A stretch of 64,000 nucleotides of DNA from Glutinoglossum americanum (Eukaryota > Ascomycota > Geoglossomycetes > Geoglossales > Geoglossaceae), in NCBI GenBank assembly GCA_020080175.1, contig JAGHQL010000044.1:87906-151905 (forward strand), in the 5' to 3' direction. Positions 57,127 through 64,000 of the stretch are shown here, one piece after another. The notes beneath the pieces were generated by a model. That model saw only the letters and a list, made by a program, of their open reading frames with translations, had not been told where the DNA came from and searched no databases. Numbering within the stretch: position 1 is the stretch's first letter; the number at the start of each line of letters is the position of its first letter. The position numbers and the translations under genes are program-made.

Positions 57127-57659
57127 ATGCCTATCCATTGGGACGCACACAGAGAGGAAATACGCTCTCTTTACATAGATCAATGGAAACCCTTGGACGA
57201 GGTTAGGGGAATACTAAAGAGAGACCACGGAATTGATGCGTGGTAGGTTCCCCTTACCCTTTCTCGACCCGTTGTTTCCTAGGGGATGAGCTACCTAGGG
57301 GCTCTATCCTATGCTGGTTGGTGAGCCGTCTGGTGCATCGCGGTTAATGCGGTCCAACAGCGTGCGAGCTTATAAGACCCAGCTCGATAAGTGGGGATAT
57401 AGAAAGAATAAGTTGAGGAGGCGAACGAATATCGGCACCCGAGTCCACGGATCTGCTGTCCGACCGATCATTGCCTCGTCAAGGTTCGTAGTTTACGTTG
57501 GAAAATAATGAAGTTACTCATTCAGTCGCTAGTAACGATGACAGCGATGTTGGAGGGGGTTTATCCGCCCAGCAATCCATTCCCAGCGACATAAACAGCA
57601 GAGCTAGCAGCAATAAAAATTCGCAAGTCTCCCCGTTTTCACTCTTAGTCCCTCCCTAG
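57127..57659 (+). CDS. Clr5-domain protein (short)
   Basis: Three exons (57,127-57,242; 57,361-57,483; 57,533-57,659) give about 121 residues. The N-terminus is a Clr5 domain: HWDAHREEIRSLYIDQWKPL, DEVRGILKRDHGIDA and, after splicing, YKTQLDKWGYRKNK. Clr5 domains occur in fungal proteins, often in front of ankyrin or tetratricopeptide repeats, and the name comes from a fission-yeast silencing factor. Here the frame ends soon after a Ser/Asn-rich linker at 57,659. The ankyrin ORF starting about 260 bp downstream is in a different frame. I found no intron that joins the two in phase, so they are listed apart. The gene may be a truncated part of a once-fused Clr5-ankyrin gene. Confidence 0.65.
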
Positions 57660-57916
57660 GGAGAACTTCCCCTGTGCACAACGGTGGCCATGATGCCTAC
57701 AAAGTTAACTTTACGTCCGAACTATTGACCGTGCGTGGGAGTCATGAATGTGTCATTAATTTTATTTCATCTAGTATTCCCTTAGCCTCTACGTCTCGAT
57801 TGAAGTCGTTAGGGCCGCCGAGTTGGTCCGAGACATACAGCTGCTGGGGCGACTCGCAGGTGGAGGGATACTCTACACCGTTCCAAGATGATGCCGTTCG
57901 CCTTGGCGAGGATAGT

Positions 57917-59545
57917 ATGGAAGACCGAGATTCTCAAGGCAGAACTCGGCTTCGTCAAGTGGCTCTGGATGGCTCACGAGAGCAAGTGCAACAATTATTT
58001 GCAGAAGGGGCTGACATTAATGCATCGGGCAGAAGAGGAAGTCAGCCATTGCACTACGCCGCCTCTGGTGCCTTTACAGAAGTCGCAGGGCATTTGGTAG
58101 GTTCAGGGGCGAGCATAGGCGCAACGGACGGGAGCGGATGGACACATCCGCATAGTGCTGCTGCAACCGAGTTAAAAGGCTGCGGTAACTTACGCGATAT
58201 GGAAAAGCTCCTCAAAACCCGACCAGAACCTTCCACCACTGATCTCCGGGGGAATACGCCCCTGCACCTGGCTTTGGCTCATGCAGACTCCGCGGACTGG
58301 ACCCAGCTACCCTCTGTCAAGAGATTACTTGACCAGGGAGCGGATGTCAATTTACACAATGCGGCCGGGGTAACGCCCTTTCAAATGGCCCTGGAGCATC
58401 TAGGGTCCCAAATCCCCCCTGCGCTGATCACCATGTTCCTTCAGCATGGAGCGAACGTCAATTTACGCAATACTGCTGGGGTAACGCCCTTTCAAGTTGC
58501 CCTGGAGCATCTAGGGTCCCGAATCCCCCCTGCGCTAATCACCATGTTCCTTCAGCATGGAGCGAACGTGGGGCTAAAGGACCGCAAAGGCATCTTGCCA
58601 TTTCAGCTGTACCTAGAAAAGCTCAGGCCCTTTCGGTATTGCCATCCTTTCCTCAAAGACGAAACTAATGCCGTGGCTAGGGCTTTCCTGGTCTACGGAG
58701 CAACCCCAAATATAACGTCTCGACCGGAGGAATCGCTACTTTGCTACCTCCTTCGAGACGGCGATTATCTACGCTATAACCCAGAACTCGTTCTCCTTAT
58801 ATGCGAGAAGGCAAATCCTAATTTCCGAGGAAGAGGTGGCGATTATCCATTGCACGAGGTAATAGCATGCTCTATCAAGCATGGGCTCAACTGTGTCGGC
58901 GTTCTTCAGCTTCTCCTCGACCGAGGTGCTGACCCAAATGCTGTCAATGATGCGAAAGTCTCCCCCTTATTGGCGCTCTTGAGCACAAGGGGCAAACGGC
59001 TGGAAACCTTAAGGATGACCAAGGCTCTCCTTGAAAAGGGCGCCGATCCAATGCTACGAGACTCCTACGGCCGTCTTGCCGTCTATGAGGTTGTGAAGTT
59101 GTATGAAGGAGAAGTCCGGCGGGATATAGTGAAGCTTCTCTTATCCGCGTCGTCAAACCCCTGCGAGTTACTGAATCGGGACTCGCCCCCGATCGGACCT
59201 GAAGATATCTGGTGGCAACTCTTCGACGTTGCCCTTCAGAGCTCCAGAGCAGGTTACCCCTGCATCGGCCTGATCGCCCTTCGAAACAAAGGCTGGTTGC
59301 TCCCTGCCACCACTGACCAGGCAGTCATACATGCGGTAGCCCTGACCGTGACAGCGGAGGCAGGCCTGGACCACTTCACGTCCGAGGAATGGAATGGCTC
59401 TCAGGGCGCCTCTTCGACGCCGTGTGCCCCCGCAATCCATGCTGGTGACTTCACCGGCGACTTTGCCTCCCTCCTCCGGGTCTGTCAGCAACAAGGCATC
59501 GAGGTAGATAGGCATTACCACTATCAGCTTGACCGTTTCGAATAG
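57917..59545 (+). CDS. Ankyrin-repeat protein
   Basis: A continuous frame of 542 residues from ATG 57,917 (the frame is open further upstream to about 57,674 without an ATG). Ankyrin units are visible from the start: GRTRLRQVALDGSREQVQQL, GSQPLHYAASGAFTEV, GNTPLHLALAHAD, GDYPLHEVIAC and GVLQLLLDRGADPNAVND. Two neighbouring units (VNLHNAAGVTPFQ / VNLRNTAGVTPFQ) are near-identical at DNA level over about 117 bp. The C-terminal 100 residues are not ankyrin and have no recognised fold. Such proteins bind other proteins. A link to the Clr5 domain just upstream is typical of fungal families, but the exon structure does not prove it here. Confidence 0.8.
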   Translation: MEDRDSQGRTRLRQVALDGSREQVQQLFAEGADINASGRRGSQPLHYAASGAFTEVAGHLVGSGASIGATDGSGWTHPHSAAATELKGCGNLRDMEKLLKTRPEPSTTDLRGNTPLHLALAHADSADWTQLPSVKRLLDQGADVNLHNAAGVTPFQMALEHLGSQIPPALITMFLQHGANVNLRNTAGVTPFQVALEHLGSRIPPALITMFLQHGANVGLKDRKGILPFQLYLEKLRPFRYCHPFLKDETNAVARAFLVYGATPNITSRPEESLLCYLLRDGDYLRYNPELVLLICEKANPNFRGRGGDYPLHEVIACSIKHGLNCVGVLQLLLDRGADPNAVNDAKVSPLLALLSTRGKRLETLRMTKALLEKGADPMLRDSYGRLAVYEVVKLYEGEVRRDIVKLLLSASSNPCELLNRDSPPIGPEDIWWQLFDVALQSSRAGYPCIGLIALRNKGWLLPATTDQAVIHAVALTVTAEAGLDHFTSEEWNGSQGASSTPCAPAIHAGDFTGDFASLLRVCQQQGIEVDRHYHYQLDRFE

Positions 59546-60298
59546 GAAGACCTCCTGTAGACTTCTCCTTGCCTCTTTTATAACTAGCTTTTACTCTATC
59601 ACCGGCCTTTCTTCTCATTCCAGAAAAATAAGGATAGTTTTGCTCCTTTTTCCCACGCGGGTTCATCCCACCCGCTTTCCTTCCATTCCTTTTTCTTTCT
59701 TTCTAGGAGGACCAATATACTCAATGTTTAAGGAGTCAGGCAGGAGGATAATCATGAACGACCGGCGCCGGCCCCCTACATTAGCTTTGTTTGTTTATCT
59801 TTCATACAACATGACGAATTGGAAAACGATGGGTTGAATTGAGCTAGGATATTCTCAGCGGGCTTGCTTGCCTCCCTGAGACTTGGAAAGCGCTTGTGGT
59901 TCGACGATCATGGGATTTCTACATACGGGTAATAAGGGATCTTAGTCACCCCCATTTACCTTTGTTACTCTAGCCCACCTCTATCTTTGTCCGTGTGTTT
60001 TCTTTCACCCTAATCAGCACTACATTCTGGCTACAGAAATGTGATTGTATTTTGTTCAACCACCAATAGATAGGCTGGTTTCTGCGTTCCTTCATAACCT
60101 GTTGTAAATCCGACAAACATCAATAGACAAAACGGGGGAAATGCGGGGGTCCAAATAAGCGAGGATAGAGGAAAAGCTCACTTCTCGTCGTGGTCGGGAG
60201 AGCAATCGTTAAAATCATGAATGCCCACTCTGCCTACAAAGAGGGTAGAATAACGGGTGGATTGAAGCAGCGCCAAACACCAAAAGCCGCCTCTCGTC
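59546..60298. other. Intergenic region upstream of the metallophosphoesterase gene
   Basis: Pyrimidine-rich near 59,640-59,700. Short frames only. No repeat or gene recognised. Confidence 0.45.
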
Positions 60299-61741
60299 AT
60301 GGACGCACAGTGGCAGCACGACCTTCCGGCCCTGCGCAAAACGCGCATCGTCTGCATCTCTGACACGCACAACGCCTCCCCTCTCTGTGGGGCCTTTAAG
60401 CTCCCCAAAGGCGACGTGCTGATCCACGCCGGGGACATGTCGAACCAGGGGAGTTTGTCTGAGCTCCAGCGGACGGTGGAGTGGATGGAGAAGGCAGATT
60501 TTGAGGCCAAGATCGTGGTTGCCGGTAGTCCCCCACGCACATGCATAGGGCCCACATAGGGCCCACATGGTTTGCCGCTGGAGCTAATTAAATGCTCTGG
60601 GGGTTGGCGAAAAGGTAACCACGACATTACGCTCGATCGAGAGTTCTACGCCGAATATGGGGCCTATTTCCATAACCAGCACCCGCAGGATCCAGATAAA
60701 TGCCTGGAGCTCTTTACCGGATCCCAAACGATTACCTACCTCTCCCACACCCACAAGGCCATCCATCTCACCTCCCCCACCGGCCCACGTACGAAATTCA
60801 CCATCTTCGGCTCCCCTTACTCCCCCGCCCACCCTTCCCGCACCTGGGCGTTCACTTATCCCCCTTCCCGCGCGCGCAACCTCTGGTCACAGATCCCGCT
60901 CGACACGGATATTCTGGTCACGCACACGCCGGCGAAATATCACCTCGACGAGACGCAGACGAGGAGGGCGGCGGGGTGTGAGGAGTTGAGGGAGGCGCTG
61001 TGGAGGGTCAGGCCACGGGTGGCGGTCTGTGGGCACATTCACGAGGGGAGGGGTGCGGAGAGGGTGAAGTGGGAGCTTGGAACGGAGAACGTGGGGTATA
61101 GGGAGGGTGAGAAGACGGTGTGGGTGGACGAGGGGGGGAAGGGGATGGCGTTGGTGGATCTCACGGGGAAGGGAAAGGGAGCGAGGCTAGATAACGATGG
61201 GTCTATCGGTGACGAGGATGCGGATGCCGAGACTCGGCGGGGAAGCAGTCACAACGACAAACCGCACTACGCCCCTTCCTTTTCTCCCTCGGAGCTCTTC
61301 TCGGCCCCTTCCATCTCCACGCTCGGTACCTGGCCCATCACAGACCCTTTAGCCGCTACCCACTCATCCTTATCCTCCTCCTCCTCCTCCTCCTCCTCCT
61401 CACCACCTTTCCCGACAGCCATAGCCACAGCCACAGCCACAGCCACAGCCAACACAGTTCCCCTCCACCCGGAAAGCGCTGCTCCCGCGGTCCCCCCGTT
61501 CGCTCTCGGGCTCGGCGGGCACCCCCCTTCCCACCGCTGCGACGTCTTGGCTCTGGCTGGCCGACTCGGGAGAAGAGAGACGTGCATCGTGAACGCGGCG
61601 ATCATGGCGAAGAGCTGGCCGCACAAGGGGAGCGGCGGGAAGAAGTTTAACAGGCCGATCGTAGTGGATGTTGAGTTGCCGGTCTGGGAGGGAGAGGGGG
61701 ATGGAGAGGAGGAGGACGGGTTAAATTCGGTGACGAGTTGA
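60299..61741 (+). CDS. Calcineurin-like metallophosphoesterase (MPPED type)
   Basis: Two exons (60,299-60,524 and 60,615-61,741) give 450 residues. The metal-site motifs appear in order: SDTH (about residues 21-24), GDMSNQG, GNHD (at the exon junction), FGSPYSP, VTHTPAKYHLD and CGHIHEG. This order matches the MPPED1/2-like class of calcineurin-type phosphoesterases, which cleave phosphodiesters with two metal ions. The core ends near residue 230. The rest is a low-complexity tail with poly-Ser (TCC repeats near 61,370-61,400) and an Ala/Thr run (CAGCCA repeats near 61,425-61,455), then a conserved-looking MAKSWPHKGSGGKKFNRPIVVD segment that seems to belong to this fungal subfamily. Substrate unknown. 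Confidence 0.88.
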
Positions 61742-62989
61742 CTAGGCTAGAGAGAGACGAGGGAACCTAGACTTTATTGTTCGCCGTAGTAGAAAGTACA
61801 AGGGTCGTATCTACTTTGTACCCTGCTAGGGCATTCCTCTTTTTCTTTTTTTTCCTTTTCTTTTCGGATTAAATTTCTCTTTTTCTTTTTTTTTTTTTCT
61901 CCGCTAAAAGGAGCCAAGAGAGGTGGGTGGATGTCGTTTGCAGGCGTCGTTGTTTGTGTTCCCCGACGTCCGAGCTTGTCGTGTAGGAATAGATGATCCG
62001 ATGAGAGAGATATCACGACGAGAACGAACATCTGTCTGTCACTCCGGCCTTTGACCAGTAGATTTAGCCGTGACGTCTCTGCGCCCCAGCTTGCTTTGGT
62101 ACCAAGAAGTATCGCGGTAAAAAGAAGAAGTGTCACTACCAGCCTGAAGAAACGGCAACCGGGAGCTTCTTCCTATACGGTACGTCATATTGGGGGTGTG
62201 ACATGCAAGAATTTCCTGCCCGACCTCCTGCCCGACCGCCTCGCACGACTGCCATTGCTCTTCGCGCACAAGCATCTGCGCTGCGGGAAGAGGGAGCTCC
62301 AATGGCACAGAGATTTGGAATTAATAACACGGCTTCTAATCATGACCTCTTGCATTAATAACACGGCTTCTTCTAAACGGATTCGAGGGAGCTTGCAGGC
62401 ATGGGTGGCAATGGGTGGCAGTGGATGGCAATGGGCGGTTCGACCAAGTATAGCGTTTGATTACTCGTGCCGGTCCAAGATTCCAAATCCTAAAACCGGC
62501 ATCGAGCTTCCTCTTAGTCAGCCGACGTTGCCACACACGCATGATACACGGTACGATACACAGTACGATACACAGTACGATACACACAGCACGGCACACA
62601 CGGCGTGATACACAGTACGATACGCAGTACGATAGCACGACAACACAGCACGATACACGGCGAGAGCGCGAATTGAACCCTCGGTCATCCCGTCCACAGA
62701 CGACGCATCTTCCAACCTCTTCCCATCTCTCTTCTTCTTCCCGGGAAAAATTCCAAAAAACATCCCAGACAAAACGCACCGTCATAACCGGACACCCAAT
62801 TCCAAATCCTCGAGTTCCAAAGAAAGAAGCTACGCGATATATAAAAATCCCAACGTTTTCCCTCTTCCCCAAAGAATAAGAATAAATAAATAAAAATACT
62901 CGATAACGCGGAAACACTCGCCCACCATTTCCCTCTTGACCCGCCTCGTTGGCGCTCTGCGCTCCTTCGCCGCTCCACCGCAACCAACC
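61742..62989. other. Intergenic region upstream of the glutaredoxin gene
   Basis: Contains T/C tracts near 61,840-61,900 and a tandem ATACACAGTACG repeat listed separately. Several open frames overlap on both strands but none has a recognisable domain. Confidence 0.45.
62546..62665. repeat. ATACACAGTACG minisatellite
   Basis: About 120 bp of imperfect 12-bp units (GATACACAGTAC and variants such as GCACGGCACACAC). It lies upstream of the glutaredoxin gene. It has no coding meaning, although it keeps frames open on both strands. Confidence 0.75.
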
Positions 62990-63465
62990 ATGTCCGCGTC
63001 CGCTGCCTCGACGAAAGCACAAGTCGAGAGCATAATCGACGAGAACCCCGTCGGTGCGTCCTCCTCCACCCTCCAATCCAACCCCCCCCTCCCCCCGTGC
63101 GTCCCCGCAACTGACAAAACCCACCCTCCGCAGCGCTGTTCAGCAAATCCTACTGCCCCTACTGCCGCTCCTCCAAGCGCCTCCTGACCGAGCTGGGCGC
63201 GAGCTTCTACGTCGTCGAGCTGGACCAAGTCGGTTCGTGGCTCCTTTTCTCTTTTCCCTTTTTTTTCGTTTCCTTCGAGGGAGCAGGAGGCTGATTGATC
63301 CGTCTAGACGACGGCTCCGACATCCAGTCTGCGCTCGCGACCATGACCGGCCAGAGCACGGTCCCGAACATCTTCATCGGTAAGAAGCACATTGGGGGCA
63401 ACTCTGACCTTCAGAGGAGGAAGGGGGAGTTGCCTGAGCTGTTGAGGGCTGCTGGGGCGGTGTAG
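62990..63465 (+). CDS. Dithiol glutaredoxin
   Basis: Three exons (62,990-63,053; 63,134-63,232; 63,308-63,465) give 106 residues. The CPYC active site is in [16 protein letters not shown], the TVP cis-proline motif in [11 protein letters not shown], and the GG glutathione-contact motif in HIGGNSDL. Length and motifs match class I dithiol glutaredoxins (yeast Grx1/Grx2), which reduce glutathione mixed disulfides using GSH. No presequence is visible, so it is probably cytosolic. The first ATG in frame is used, and it directly precedes an Ala/Ser-rich lead. Confidence 0.95.
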
Positions 63466-63854
63466 GGAGAGGGGAGAGAGAGAGAGAGAGAGAGGGAGAT
63501 ATGATGTACGATATGTGTATATATATGTCTTTCTCTTTCGTGCTGTCACGGAAGGAATAGAGGATCTCTCTCTCTCCTATTTGAATTCTTTTTTCCCCCG
63601 GGATTATGGGTTAATGGCTAGGACGCACGGTAACTGGTTCCTGAGCTAAAGAGAATAATAGACGGGGCTTTCTGTTTTGCTTGCGGTCTGCATGCGGGAT
63701 GTATATATATATGTATACACGGGATACGATTCATACAACGATATGCACAGAGGAGTCTCTATCCGTCTATATCCATAGAAACAACAATTAAAAAAAAAAA
63801 ACAAACCCCCCTCTTAGCTTTTTTACACACACAACTCCACTCAAAACACACTAG
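63466..63854. other. Intergenic region between convergent genes
   Basis: Begins with a GAGAGAGAG run and AT dinucleotide stretches (near 63,700), then an A-tract near 63,790. It contains the two convergent 3' ends. No gene. Confidence 0.45.
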
Positions 63855-64000
63855 CTACACATCCACCCCCAGCCCCCTAAGCCCCTCCTCAACCCCCTTC
63901 CTAAGCCCCTCACAAGCCACCTTCCCCTCGCCCAAATACCCCTCCCAAACCGCCCCACACACCCTCGCATCCCCCACCCTCCCCAAAACCACCTCCTCCT
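63855..64000 (-). CDS. C-terminal end of a gene running off the window
   Basis: An open minus-strand frame enters from the right edge and ends at a TAG at 63,855-63,857 (last residues LRGLGVDV). It reads as a charged, Gly/Val-rich C-terminus (GDARVCGAVWEGYL). Codon composition is strongly GC-biased as in neighbouring coding exons. Only 48 codons are visible, so no function can be given. Confidence 0.5.
   Translation of the reverse strand, partial: EEVVLGRVGDARVCGAVWEGYLGEGKVACEGLRKGVEEGLRGLGVDV

Noticed and set aside
62546-62665. CRISPR-like spaced repeats
   Set aside because: Units are contiguous and imperfect with no unique spacers, and the host is a eukaryote.
62457-63124. Overlapping long ORFs around the ATACACAGTACG repeat
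   Set aside because: The 12-bp repeat keeps all frames open. None of the translations has a domain, and the glutaredoxin start lies within the region.

Overview
The window is nuclear DNA of a filamentous ascomycete (Pezizomycotina). The genes carry many short introns of about 45-90 bp with GT...AG borders. They include fungal families (Stb3, a Zn2Cys6 regulator with a fungal-specific domain, fungal Med15, Clr5, DUF3602) and eukaryotic housekeeping genes (RLP24, PAM18, an AFG3-type protease, TOP3). Transposon copies are AT-shifted, and their former Gln, Arg and Trp codons have become stops, which is the signature of repeat-induced point mutation (RIP) or a similar C-to-T process. The repeat families (MULE, Tc1/mariner, DUF3435) would suit a Pezizomycete, but I cannot prove the class.

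Layout. 0-0.3 kb is AT-rich. 0.6-17.5 kb is a dense gene block: DUF3602 protein, RLP24 and PAM18 (head to head), Zn2Cys6 factor, AFG3-type m-AAA protease, a DUF1295 membrane enzyme and TOP3 (head to head), and STB3. 18-30 kb and 32-36 kb form a transposon graveyard holding nested GGGTCGGG-rich elements, two long inverted-repeat elements, three solo LTRs of one family, further LTRs of two other families, two Tc1/mariner elements, a MULE inside a RING-finger gene remnant, and a decayed DUF3435 tyrosine recombinase gene hit by two solo LTRs. One multi-spanning membrane protein gene (30.6-32 kb) sits inside this zone. 36.9-63.5 kb is gene-rich again: a coiled-coil protein, an MFS transporter, Med15, an LMBR1 protein, a GH5 glucanase pseudogene, Clr5 and ankyrin genes, a metallophosphoesterase and a glutaredoxin. 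The 3' end of one more gene runs off the right edge.

The intact genes are ordinary chromosomal genes from different pathways: ribosome assembly (RLP24), mitochondrial import and quality control (PAM18, AFG3), DNA topology (TOP3) and transcription (Stb3, Med15, Zn2Cys6 factor). I see no gene cluster for a pathway. The most informative part is the repeat zone. There target-site duplications, read directly from the sequence, fix the borders of a MULE (9 bp), a Tc1 element (TA) and two solo LTRs (5 bp each), and so give the order of insertion.
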